DNA of 64,000 nt, taken from NCBI RefSeq assembly GCF_003480315.1, contig NZ_QUIV01000006.1, forward strand, positions 7,629-71,628, written 5' to 3'. A program made the position numbers and the translations under genes. Origin of the DNA: Clostridium sp. AM33-3. Its GTDB lineage: Bacteria > Bacillota > Clostridia > Lachnospirales > Lachnospiraceae. Positions 16,797 through 24,965 of this stretch are shown piece by piece. Within the stretch, counting starts at the first letter, position 1, and each line of letters starts with the position of its first letter. The notes beneath the pieces are model-generated. The model made no database searches, was not told the origin of the DNA, and saw nothing but the letters and a program-made list of their open reading frames with translations.

Positions 16797-18164
16797 TCAA
16801 ATCAGCCGAATTGCTTCCCTTACATTGTTCACACCGTACAGTGTGATCTTATCAGTGTTCTTCATCTTATCCAGAGATACCTGCGGCAGGATACAGGACT
16901 CAAATCCCAGCTTGATGGCCTCATGTACTCGCTGCTCCGCCTTGGAGACGGCACGCACCTCGCCGGCCAGTCCCACCTCGCCGAAGATCATGCACTTTGG
17001 ATTCACAGGCTTATCCTTCATGCTGGATACCAGAGCCATAATGATGGCAAGGTCGAGCGCCGGTTCGTTCATCCGCATGCCGCCTGCGATATTCACGTAA
17101 GCATCGTAACGGGACATCTCATATCTGCAGCGCTTTTCCAGCACAGCGATCAGCAGGTTCACACGGTTGAAATCCGTCCCTGCTGCGGTACGCCTTGGCA
17201 TGCCAAAGTTTGTCTGGGTCACAAGCGCCTGCACTTCCAGGAGGATTGGTCTGCTTCCCTCTAAAGAGCATGCTGCCACAGCACCGGAAGCATCCTCCGG
17301 ACGTCCGCTTAACAGATACTCCGATGGATTTTCTACCTCCTCCAGTCCGTTCTCCTGCATCTCAAACACGCCAATCTCATTGGTGGAGCCAAAGCGGTTC
17401 TTTACTCCCCTCAGAATGCGGTAAGAGGCATTGCGTTCACCCTCAAAATAGAGAACTGTGTCTACCATATGCTCCAGCACACGCGGCCCGGCTACCACAC
17501 CCTCTTTGGTCACATGTCCGACAATGAACACAGAAATCCCCAGGCCCTTGGCAATCTGCATCAACACACTGGTGGATTCCCGTACCTGGCTCACGCTGCC
17601 CGGTGCGGATGCCACATCCTCCCGGAACATGGTCTGGATGGAGTCGATGATGACGATCTCCGGTTTTGTCTCGCGGATGGCCTCCTCGATCGTATCCAGA
17701 TTTGTTTCGCATAAAAACAGAAGTTCTCCGCTTACGGTTCCGATTCGGCCGGCCCGCATCTTGATCTGTTTTAAGGATTCCTCTCCGGAAATATAAAGCA
17801 CCCGGTGTCCATCCCTGGCCAGATTCCGGCACATCTGAAGCAGCAGGGTCGATTTTCCGATACCGGGATCACCCCCAACTAAAACCAGGGAGCCGGCTAC
17901 TATGCCGCTCCCCAGTACACGATCCAGTTCCGGATATCCCGTTGGGATCCGGTCCTGTTCTTCTATGGACACCTCCTCCAGCTTTACAGGCTTTGCCGGT
18001 ACACGCTGGGAAATACCGCCGGTGCGGCCGGCCGGAGCTTTCTTTGCCACCGGTTCCTCCACCAGTGTGTTCCACTCCTTACATGCCGGACACTGTCCAA
18101 GCCATTTGCTGGATTCAAAACCGCATTCCTTGCAGAAAAAAACGGTTGTCTTTGCTTTTGCCAT
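16797..18164 (-). CDS. radA: DNA repair protein RadA/Sms
   Basis: A 455-residue RecA-like helicase that aids branch migration in homologous recombination. It has the N-terminal zinc finger (C-K-E-C-G, then C-P-A-C), Walker A G-D-P-G-I-G-K-S-T near residue 95, the RadA-specific K-N-R-F-G motif near residue 255, and a C-terminal Lon-like domain (residues about 285-455). Length is standard. It is the last gene of the GntR-mcsA-mcsB-clpC operon, 30 nt after the unknown gene, as in Bacillus subtilis where radA follows clpC. disA, which follows in Bacillus, is absent here. Confidence 0.97.
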   Translation of the reverse strand: MAKAKTTVFFCKECGFESSKWLGQCPACKEWNTLVEEPVAKKAPAGRTGGISQRVPAKPVKLEEVSIEEQDRIPTGYPELDRVLGSGIVAGSLVLVGGDPGIGKSTLLLQMCRNLARDGHRVLYISGEESLKQIKMRAGRIGTVSGELLFLCETNLDTIEEAIRETKPEIVIIDSIQTMFREDVASAPGSVSQVRESTSVLMQIAKGLGISVFIVGHVTKEGVVAGPRVLEHMVDTVLYFEGERNASYRILRGVKNRFGSTNEIGVFEMQENGLEEVENPSEYLLSGRPEDASGAVAACSLEGSRPILLEVQALVTQTNFGMPRRTAAGTDFNRVNLLIAVLEKRCRYEMSRYDAYVNIAGGMRMNEPALDLAIIMALVSSMKDKPVNPKCMIFGEVGLAGEVRAVSKAEQRVHEAIKLGFESCILPQVSLDKMKNTDKITLYGVNNVREAIRLI

Positions 18165-18194
18165 GCTATGTATGCCCTTCCTGAAAGAGGATGT

Positions 18195-18608
18195 TTAGCG
18201 TTTTACCACCTTAACCTGGCAGGTGACACCCTCGCTTAACTCTACACTGACTACCAGCTTGCCGCTCATGTTGGTCTTCATGCCGCCTACCGCAACACCG
18301 TCAACATAAACCTCGTATTCTGTATCATCCTCCAGCTGAATGGTGATCTGGGCATCTTTGTCGCCGGATACGGTAAACTCTACGCCATCATGCTTTGCGG
18401 AGAAATGCTCTACTGCTGTTCCCGGTACAGACTCATAAACGAAAGAACCGTTGCGCTCTAATTTTGTGATCTCATAGAAGGTTTTGATCTTATATAAATC
18501 TCCCGCATGTTCAAAATTATCAAGCTTGCTCTTGGTGTCTAATTTGTAATTGCCGAAGCTGATGGTTCCATCAGCTTCGGAGCGGATTAAAGATTCGATT
18601 ACTGGCAT
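18195..18608 (-). CDS. Uncharacterised 137-residue protein between clpC and radA
   Basis: I do not recognise a named family with certainty; similar short proteins in Lachnospiraceae are, to my memory, sometimes labelled endosialidase without proof. The protein is soluble and mostly beta: an N-terminal conserved stretch (G-T-I-S-F-G-N-Y-K-L near residue 14) and a C-terminal half that looks like a single immunoglobulin-like sandwich (Y-E-V-Y-V-D-G-V, G-K-L-V-V-S-V-E-L). No signal peptide or catalytic motif is evident. Its place in the Clp protease operon, with short gaps on both sides, suggests expression with proteostasis genes. Confidence 0.8.
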   Translation of the reverse strand: MPVIESLIRSEADGTISFGNYKLDTKSKLDNFEHAGDLYKIKTFYEITKLERNGSFVYESVPGTAVEHFSAKHDGVEFTVSGDKDAQITIQLEDDTEYEVYVDGVAVGGMKTNMSGKLVVSVELSEGVTCQVKVVKR

Positions 18609-18671
18609 GTGTTTGCCCTCCTGGTATTTTCATATTTCTCATAGGATTATACAACAACCGACAAAATTAAT

Positions 18672-21140
18672 CTAGTTTTTTATCACTTCTGCCGATAAAA
18701 ATTTCAAGCTGTCTTCTCCTTTGGTAACGGTTACTTCATCACCGGCTTTAACTTCACCGTCCAGCACAGCCTCAGCGAGCTTATCTTCCAGCAGATTCTG
18801 GATCGCGCGGCGCAGCGGACGGGCACCGTACTTTTCGTCATAGCCCTTTTCCACAAGAAATGCCTTTGCCGTGTCATCTACCGTGAGCTTTAAGTTCATC
18901 TGGGTCAGAGTGCGTCTGCAGATACTCTTCAGCATGATATCCACGATTTCTTTCATATGATCCTGAGAAAGCTGGTGGAATACGATGATCTCATCAATAC
19001 GGTTTAAAAACTCCGGCTTGAACATCCGCTTCACCTCTTCCATGACACGCTCCTTCATGAAGCGGTAGCGCTCTTTCGCGTCATCATTGGAGGCAAAGCC
19101 CAGGCGTTTCGGGGAAATGATGTTCTCCGCGCCTGCATTGGAGGTCATGATGAGCACAGTATTCTTAAAATCAATCCTGCGGCCCTGGGCATCCGTGATG
19201 TGGCCATCATCGAGTACCTGCAGCAGAATGTTAAATACATCCGGGTGTGCCTTCTCGATCTCATCAAAGAGGATCACGGAATACGGGTTCCGGCGGACCT
19301 TCTCACTGAGCTGGCCTCCCTCCTCATAGCCTACATATCCTGGCGGTGATCCGATCATCTTTGAGACACTGTGCTTCTCCATGTACTCCGACATGTCAAC
19401 GCGGATCAGGGCATTTTCCGTACCGAACATCGCTTCCGCCAGTGCCTTGCAGAGCTCGGTCTTTCCAACGCCAGTTGGTCCCAGGAATAAGAAGGAACCA
19501 ATCGGACGCTTCGGATCTTTTAAGCCCACACGGCCTCTGCGGATAGCCTTTGCCACAGCGGTCACAGCCTCCTCCTGACCCACTACGCGCTCATGCAGAA
19601 TGGACTCCAGCCTGCGCAGACGCTCTGATTCCTCCTCTGCCAGCTTTCTCACCGGGATTTTGGTCCAGCCGGAAACCACATCCGCAATCTCGCCTTCTCC
19701 GACGATCAGCTTCCTGGATGTTTTTTCCTTCTGCCATTTTTCGCGAAGCTTTTCGATCTTTTCCCGCTTCTTCTGCTGGCGCTTCTTGATGTCACCGGCT
19801 TTCTCATATGCCTCATTTTTAATAGCCTGTTCCTTCTGGAGCTCTAACTTGTCAATGTCCTCTGTCAGGCTTTTAATCTCCGCAGGCTCCACATATGTGG
19901 TCAGGCGGATTTTGGAGGACGCCTCATCGATCAGATCAATGGCCTTATCCGGAAGGAAGCGGTCATTGATGTAGCGGGCAGACAGACGGACCGCAGCCAC
20001 AAGTGCATCATCCGTAATGGTTACCTTATGATGCTCCTCATATTTCGGGCGCAGGCCCTTTAAAATGGCGATGGACTGCTCCTCTGTCGGCTCCTCTACC
20101 ACAACCGGCTGGAAACGGCGCTCCAGTGCTGCATCTTTCTCAATGTACTTGCGGTATTCCTCCCGAGTTGTGGCGCCGATCAGCTGGATCTCTCCACGGG
20201 CCAGGGAAGGCTTTAAGATATTGGAGGCATCAATGGCTCCCTCCGCACCGCCTGCTCCGATGATGGTATGGATCTCATCCAGGAACAAAAGTACATTGCC
20301 GTCTTCGGTTACTTCGGAAATCACCTTCTTGATGCGCTCCTCAAATTCACCGCGGTATTTGGATCCGGCTACCATGCCGGACAGATCCAGCGTCATCACG
20401 CGTTTATCTGCAATGGTTTCCGGCACATTGCCGCCTGCGATCATCTGGGCAAGGCCCTCCACAACTGCGGTTTTGCCGACACCCGGCTCACCGATCAGGC
20501 AGGGATTGTTCTTCGTTCTTCTGCTCAGGATCTGGACAACACGCTGGATCTCACTTTCCCGGCCGATCACCGGATCCAGCCTCCCCTCCCGGGCAAGCTT
20601 CGTCAGATCACGGCTGAAACTGTTTAATGTCGGAGTCGCCGCACTGCCATCTGCTCCGGATCCGGAGGACTGAAGCTCCTCTCGCGCATCTGCTCCGTCC
20701 TCGCCCATGGCACCGCGCAGATCCACGTACAATTTCTGCAGGCTTACATCCATGGTATTCAGCAGCCGTACTGCTGCGCAGTCGCTTTCCCGGATCATGG
20801 CGATCAGCAGGTGCTCCGTTCCGATGAGCGGCGCCTTGAACCGCACAGCCTCCCGATAGCTCTGGTTCAATACCCGTACAGCCCCTGGCGTATATACGGT
20901 CTCTCCGATGGTTCCCACATTCTGGTTGGGAAAAATGAGCTGGCTGATCAGCTCTTTCACCTTATCTGCCGTTACACCGTTGGCATCGAGAACTCTTGCC
21001 GCAACGCCTTCTTCCTCCAGCAGCAGCCCAACCAGAAGATGTTCGGTTCCCACATAATTATGGCCCAGCTCATTCGCTGTCCGGGTAGACAGTGCGATGG
21101 CATTCCAGGCCTGTTCTGTAAAACGATTTCTGTCTATCAA
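18672..21140 (-). CDS. clpC: ATP-dependent Clp protease ATPase subunit ClpC
   Basis: An 822-residue AAA+ unfoldase that feeds proteins to ClpP. In order: Clp N-domain (two repeats, residues 1-145), first AAA module with Walker A G-E-P-G-V-G-K-T, middle domain with UVR-like coiled coil (residues about 420-470), second AAA module with G-P-T-G-V-G-K-T, and C-terminal D2-small domain. The ClpP-binding V-G-F/L-G-F loop region is in K-R-L-G-F. The length and M-domain mark it as ClpC rather than ClpA or ClpB. It follows mcsB by 25 nt in one operon headed by a GntR-type regulator rather than CtsR. Confidence 0.97.
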   Translation of the reverse strand: MIDRNRFTEQAWNAIALSTRTANELGHNYVGTEHLLVGLLLEEEGVAARVLDANGVTADKVKELISQLIFPNQNVGTIGETVYTPGAVRVLNQSYREAVRFKAPLIGTEHLLIAMIRESDCAAVRLLNTMDVSLQKLYVDLRGAMGEDGADAREELQSSGSGADGSAATPTLNSFSRDLTKLAREGRLDPVIGRESEIQRVVQILSRRTKNNPCLIGEPGVGKTAVVEGLAQMIAGGNVPETIADKRVMTLDLSGMVAGSKYRGEFEERIKKVISEVTEDGNVLLFLDEIHTIIGAGGAEGAIDASNILKPSLARGEIQLIGATTREEYRKYIEKDAALERRFQPVVVEEPTEEQSIAILKGLRPKYEEHHKVTITDDALVAAVRLSARYINDRFLPDKAIDLIDEASSKIRLTTYVEPAEIKSLTEDIDKLELQKEQAIKNEAYEKAGDIKKRQQKKREKIEKLREKWQKEKTSRKLIVGEGEIADVVSGWTKIPVRKLAEEESERLRRLESILHERVVGQEEAVTAVAKAIRRGRVGLKDPKRPIGSFLFLGPTGVGKTELCKALAEAMFGTENALIRVDMSEYMEKHSVSKMIGSPPGYVGYEEGGQLSEKVRRNPYSVILFDEIEKAHPDVFNILLQVLDDGHITDAQGRRIDFKNTVLIMTSNAGAENIISPKRLGFASNDDAKERYRFMKERVMEEVKRMFKPEFLNRIDEIIVFHQLSQDHMKEIVDIMLKSICRRTLTQMNLKLTVDDTAKAFLVEKGYDEKYGARPLRRAIQNLLEDKLAEAVLDGEVKAGDEVTVTKGEDSLKFLSAEVIKN

Positions 21141-21165
21141 AATTCAGGTCCTCCTTGTATCTGTC

Positions 21166-22203
21166 TTAAGCCAAAAGCTGGGGCAGCTCTGCCCGCAGAT
21201 AAGCAGCCCGTGCCATCTCCAGTTCTTCCCTTCCCAGAGGTCTGGTGGAAAGCTTCTGAAGATTAGCCGGCTGGATCCCCAGCATCAGGCGGTATACCGC
21301 GCAGGGCTCCTCCATACGCAAAAGCCCATCTGCGCAGCCGGCCATGAGCCGGGAAAGCAGCGTCATAGCTTCCTTCATCGTCAGCTTTCTGGCATATTTC
21401 AATGTGCCATAAGCACGACAGGCATCATCCTCTCTGGATACCCGGTTCTTATCCAGCGCCAGCTTTCGCATCTGCTCCTCCTGGGCAGTAAGCTGCAGTG
21501 CCACCTTGGTCACCATGTCCAGGATTTCTTTTTCCGTCATGCCCAGGGTTTTCTGATTGCTGACCTCATACAGGGATCCGCAATTTTCTTCACCCTCCCC
21601 ATACATGCCCTTCACCGAAGCTCCAAACCGCGTCATCTCGGTCACCATGCCGTTAAAGCGCTTGCTCTGGGATAACAGCGGCAGGTGCAGTACCACCGAC
21701 GCCCGGAGCCCGGTTCCCACACTGGTGGGGAATGAGGTCAGGTAACCATACTTATCATCAAAGGCATAATCAAAACGTTCATTCAGATAATCATCGATCA
21801 GCCCTGCCTGGGTCCAGAGCTCATCCAGATGCAGACCGGAGGCAAACAGCTGGATGCGGATGTGATCTGTTCCGTTTAATACGATGCCCACGCGTTCATC
21901 ATCTGATACCATGACCCCAGCAGGCGCTTTTCCGGAAGCGATGGTGGAGTTAAACACCCGGCGCTCCCGAAGTGCTCTGCGGTCCAGATCACTCAGCTCC
22001 TGCAGCCTTGCCTGCTCATAATGGCGGCCGTCAGCAGTGCCGAGATCTTTCAGGCCATCCTCCAGGCGTCCGATCATCTCTTCTGCCAGTTTTCCATCAA
22101 GCCTGGATGGAAATGCATATTGTTCCAGATTCCGCACAAGACGCACACGGCTGCAGATCACGGCAGGCCGTGTCCGGTTTACTTCCTCAAACCATTTCAT
22201 CAT
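21166..22203 (-). CDS. mcsB: McsB-like protein arginine kinase homologue with altered active site
   Basis: A 345-residue ATP:guanido phosphotransferase homologue. McsB normally phosphorylates protein arginine and marks proteins for ClpCP. The fold is clear (C-S-R-V-R-L-V-R-N-L, D-H-I-R-I-Q-L, V-G-T-G-L-R-A-S, Y-G-E-G, S-N-Q-K-T-L-G). However, the N-E-E-D-H motif is N110-G-T-D-H114 and the active-site C-P-T motif is S-F158-P-T, so two hallmark catalytic features are missing. The ATG overlaps the mcsA stop codon (ATGA), implying coupled translation. It may be an inactive adaptor or a variant enzyme. Confidence 0.92.
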   Translation of the reverse strand: MMKWFEEVNRTRPAVICSRVRLVRNLEQYAFPSRLDGKLAEEMIGRLEDGLKDLGTADGRHYEQARLQELSDLDRRALRERRVFNSTIASGKAPAGVMVSDDERVGIVLNGTDHIRIQLFASGLHLDELWTQAGLIDDYLNERFDYAFDDKYGYLTSFPTSVGTGLRASVVLHLPLLSQSKRFNGMVTEMTRFGASVKGMYGEGEENCGSLYEVSNQKTLGMTEKEILDMVTKVALQLTAQEEQMRKLALDKNRVSREDDACRAYGTLKYARKLTMKEAMTLLSRLMAGCADGLLRMEEPCAVYRLMLGIQPANLQKLSTRPLGREELEMARAAYLRAELPQLLA

Positions 22204-22820
22204 GACTGCGCCTCCTTCAGTGCCCGGATCTGGTCACGGCAGTCAGCTGCGATCTCATACTCTTCCGCACGCACCGCCTCCCGGAGTCTTGCCTCCAGCT
22301 TTCGGATCTGCAGCTGAGTTTCATTTTCCACTGCCGCATCCGTATTCAGAGTCTGTTCTTTGCAGCTTGCGGGAGTCATGTCTGCGGTGCCTTTCTCCGG
22401 CTGGTCACAAGAGGCCAGATGGAATGGATCCGCCTTGATTTTCTGGAATTTCGGATGCTTTCCGGTGTGACGCACATTGCCCTGAAGCTGCCTGATCTTA
22501 TCGTGGATCAGCAGATCAAACACGCTGTAGCAGTCCGCACAGCCAAACCGGCTGTTTTTCACAAAATCATCATAGCTGGTGCCACAGGTCGGACAGATGA
22601 TCTGACCGGTCTTTTCTTCCTCCGATTCCTCCCCCGGCACTCCTAAAAGCCCCGACAAAAGCTTGCCTAACGGAAATTCCCCCTCAAAAATGGCAGAATA
22701 GGGACCAAAATCCATCTCTTTGGCGCACTGTGCACAGTAATTGTGCTCGGTGCGAACTCCATTGGCAATTTCTGTATATTGAATATTTGCTTCTCTTATC
22801 TTACAACGCTCACATAACAT
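22200..22820 (-). CDS. mcsA: McsA: zinc-finger and UVR-motif partner of McsB
   Basis: A 206-residue cytoplasmic protein with two zinc-binding pairs of C-x2-C (C-E-R-C with C-A-Q-C, and C-P-T-C with C-A-D-C) and a C-terminal UVR helix pair (residues about 165-203, R-K-L-E-A-R-L-R-E-A-V-R-A-E-E-Y-E-I-A-A). McsA activates McsB and links it to ClpC in Bacillus and Staphylococcus. A variable linker (residues 105-160) separates the zinc fingers from the UVR part. It lies 14 nt after the GntR gene. Confidence 0.94.
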   Translation of the reverse strand: MLCERCKIREANIQYTEIANGVRTEHNYCAQCAKEMDFGPYSAIFEGEFPLGKLLSGLLGVPGEESEEEKTGQIICPTCGTSYDDFVKNSRFGCADCYSVFDLLIHDKIRQLQGNVRHTGKHPKFQKIKADPFHLASCDQPEKGTADMTPASCKEQTLNTDAAVENETQLQIRKLEARLREAVRAEEYEIAADCRDQIRALKEAQS

Positions 22821-22834
22821 GGCAATTCCTCCAT

Positions 22835-23218
22835 CTAACTCTCGCGGCTGCCGGTGTAGTAATCATAAATCTCATCAACCAGAGCATGAACTTCCTCTCT
22901 GGAGACATTTTTACAGACACTCCTTGCCAGAAGAACGGAAAGTTCCTCTCTCAAATGCTCGATCGAGCGAAGCTTGTCGATATCCAGAGCAATTACAGCC
23001 CCGCGCCGTCGGTCCAGTTTGATATATCCTTCCTGCTTCAGGACCGCATAAGCTTTATTTACGGTATGCATGTTGATTCCGATATTCTCTGCAAGCTGAC
23101 GGACAGATGGCAGAGAATCGCCTTCTCGGATCCGGTCTGTGGCTATGCCCATGATGATCTGGTTCCTGAGCTGGATATAGATTGCCTCCTCGCTTTCAAA
23201 ATCAATCTTAATGATCAT
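22835..23218 (-). CDS. GntR-family (YtrA-type) regulator heading the clpC operon
   Basis: A 127-residue regulator. The N-terminal GntR winged helix spans residues about 8-75 (I-Y-I-Q-L-R-N-Q-I, L-P-S-V-R-Q-L-A-E-N-I-G-I-N-M-H-T-V-N-K-A-Y), and the C-terminal tail is short and helical, as in the YtrA subgroup. It occupies the operon position that CtsR holds in Bacillus. A perfect inverted repeat sits just after the -10 box of its own promoter, so autorepression of the whole operon is likely. The signal is not evident. Confidence 0.92.
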   Translation of the reverse strand: MIIKIDFESEEAIYIQLRNQIIMGIATDRIREGDSLPSVRQLAENIGINMHTVNKAYAVLKQEGYIKLDRRRGAVIALDIDKLRSIEHLREELSVLLARSVCKNVSREEVHALVDEIYDYYTGSRES

Positions 23219-23241
23219 GTTTTCACCATCTTTCGAATTCT

Positions 23242-23264
23242 CTGTTATAGAAATTGTATAACAG
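23242..23264. promoter_or_regulatory. Operator for the GntR regulator of the clpC operon
   Basis: CTGTTATA (23242-23249) and TATAACAG (23257-23264) form a perfect inverted repeat with a 7-bp spacer, directly after the -10 box of the operon promoter. YtrA-type regulators commonly bind such sites. Confidence 0.8.
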
Positions 23265-23265
23265 T

Positions 23266-23293
23266 ATTATAGCAAAAAAAGCGGCGAAGTCAA
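23266..23293 (-). promoter_or_regulatory. Promoter of the GntR-mcsA-mcsB-clpC operon
   Basis: On the minus strand TTGACT (23288-23293) and TATAAT (23266-23271) have a 16-bp spacer. The -35 box lies in the loop of the terminator of the preceding gene. Confidence 0.8.
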
Positions 23294-23308
23294 TACACCG
23301 CTTTTTTG
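23274..23308 (-). terminator. Terminator after the surface-protein gene pair
   Basis: AAAAAAGCGG and CCGCTTTTTT pair around a 13-nt loop, followed on the minus strand by a T run. The element overlaps the next promoter. Confidence 0.75.
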
Positions 23309-23325
23309 CTTTTTCCTTTCAGCTT

Positions 23326-24900
23326 TTAAAGGTCGTCATCCAGATCGAAGACTTCAAAATCATCGCTCTCCGAATCTGCTCCTGCCGCCGGTTCTTCACC
23401 GCGTTTTTCCGCGCCGTGCTCCGGTTTCTCTGCCACACTGGCAGCCAGCTCCTTTTTCATTTCGTCCAGCTGGGCATCTGCATCATCTGCTGCTTCCGGC
23501 AGATATTCCTCTGCATCAGGATCTTCGGATGCGTTATCCCGGAAATCAGGATCCTCTTCGTAATCGTCCTCTTCTCCCATCATATAACGCTCTTCTTTGC
23601 TGAGTCTGCGTCCGTTCTTTTTGGATTCTTTTTTCTGTTTCTTCTCTGCCGGCTCGTCAAGCTGATCGTAATCCATATCATCTGTCTCTTCCATCCGGCG
23701 GTTTCTTCCAATGCGGCTGATGATCAGGAGGATCAGAAGAATGACTGCGACTGCCGCTACAGCCACCAGAGCGATTCTTGCAATATTGTAATCATCTACC
23801 AGAGCATTATACTTTTCTGCCAGATCCTGAAGCTCCAGGCTCTGAGAATTGCCCTCACTGCTCTGCTCAAAGTAACGCTGGATGGTCTTATCAGTCAGGT
23901 CATAACGGTAGAAGCCGACTGTTCCGGCGTCACTCACACCGTAGAAGATGCAGTACTCCGGCTGTCCGCCCTGAGTATCCGGTACCCATCCCTGAACCTT
24001 GGTCTCGCCTATGGTGATGGAGGTTTCCTTCATGCCATACGGAACCGTTACATCTGCCGGCAGTGCAGCAATGCCAATCTTAAGTGGGGTTCTGGATGCC
24101 TCCAGCTCTGCCAGGACCTCAACATTCTCAGCCGAAGCTGTCGTTTCCTCCTGTCCGTCGGCAAGGCTTTCACCGCCCTCTACACGGTTCACCAGGATCG
24201 TATAGGTATGGCTGGTACCATTCTCAGCGGTTACCGTACAGGTTACGGTATTCTCACCCTCCTGCAGATCAGTTCCGCTTAAAGCAACGGTTGCCTTATC
24301 GCTGGCCGGTACTGCGCTCACGGTAAGCTTTTCGGTATCCAGGCTTACAGATGCGGTGTAACTGTCAACCTCAGCGCTGAACGCAGGGCTCAAGGTACCA
24401 GGAGAAATCTGAAGGGAGGACAGGGAAGTGTCACCAGATGCCGCTGCCGCTGTGCTTGTGCTGTTAATAGTAACAGAAGAACTTCCAAGCTGGGTAATGT
24501 CCAGCAGCTGCTCATCTGCGTCATAACCTTCATAATCGGTTACTTCAATCTTACTGCTTCCTGCCTTCAGTGCTTTGAAACGAATGGTAGAGGCAGACTC
24601 GCTGCTTCCGCTCACACTGCCGATCACACGGATGGCTCCGTTTCCGCCGCTGACATCCGGCTCACCGCCAATAAATTCCATGGCACTGGTATCATAAGAA
24701 AGCATCACAACCGTCTTGCCAATTTTCTCACCGGTCGTACAGGTAAATTTTACGTTTACCGTAAATTCACTTCCCACCTCCGCGGTAGGATCTGAGAACG
24801 CGATACGCGCATTCCCTGCAAAACTCTGAAACGGGATTGCCACAGCCAGCATCAGCACCATGGCAAACCGGATCCAGATCTGTTTCCAATTTCTGTTCAT
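23326..24900 (-). CDS. Membrane-anchored surface protein with cohesin-like and cadherin-like domains
   Basis: A 524-residue exported protein of unknown role. It has a signal peptide (residues 1-29, cleavage after S-F-A), a cohesin-like beta domain (about 30-150, with V-M-L-S-Y-D-T-S-A-M-E-F), and a cadherin-like beta sandwich of the bacterial type (about 160-240, L-S-P-A-F-S-A-E-V-D-S-Y). A further extracellular domain, one transmembrane helix near residues 375-400, and a basic then strongly acidic cytoplasmic tail of about 120 residues follow. ATG 24900 is chosen for its AGGAG site; an upstream ATG lacks one. It is the second gene after a glucosaminidase that has the same cadherin-like domain, so they may act together at the wall. 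Confidence 0.85.
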   Translation of the reverse strand: MNRNWKQIWIRFAMVLMLAVAIPFQSFAGNARIAFSDPTAEVGSEFTVNVKFTCTTGEKIGKTVVMLSYDTSAMEFIGGEPDVSGGNGAIRVIGSVSGSSESASTIRFKALKAGSSKIEVTDYEGYDADEQLLDITQLGSSSVTINSTSTAAAASGDTSLSSLQISPGTLSPAFSAEVDSYTASVSLDTEKLTVSAVPASDKATVALSGTDLQEGENTVTCTVTAENGTSHTYTILVNRVEGGESLADGQEETTASAENVEVLAELEASRTPLKIGIAALPADVTVPYGMKETSITIGETKVQGWVPDTQGGQPEYCIFYGVSDAGTVGFYRYDLTDKTIQRYFEQSSEGNSQSLELQDLAEKYNALVDDYNIARIALVAVAAVAVILLILLIISRIGRNRRMEETDDMDYDQLDEPAEKKQKKESKKNGRRLSKEERYMMGEEDDYEEDPDFRDNASEDPDAEEYLPEAADDADAQLDEMKKELAASVAEKPEHGAEKRGEEPAAGADSESDDFEVFDLDDDL

Positions 24901-24930
24901 AATTATTTTATCTCCTGTTTCTTTACTGAA

Positions 24931-24954
24931 GCGGCGGCTTCTTTCAGCCGCCGC
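24931..24954 (-). terminator. GC-rich hairpin between the two surface-protein genes
   Basis: GCGGCGGCT (24931-24939) pairs with AGCCGCCGC (24946-24954) in the 65-nt gap. No T run follows, so it may be a processing site or a leaky attenuator that lowers the downstream gene. Confidence 0.5.
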
Positions 24955-24965
24955 CCTCACTGATT

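Noticed and set aside
24901..24960. Upstream ATG start of the cohesin-like surface protein
   Set aside because: The 20 extra residues precede a normal signal peptide and lack a ribosome site; ATG 24900 has AGGAG.
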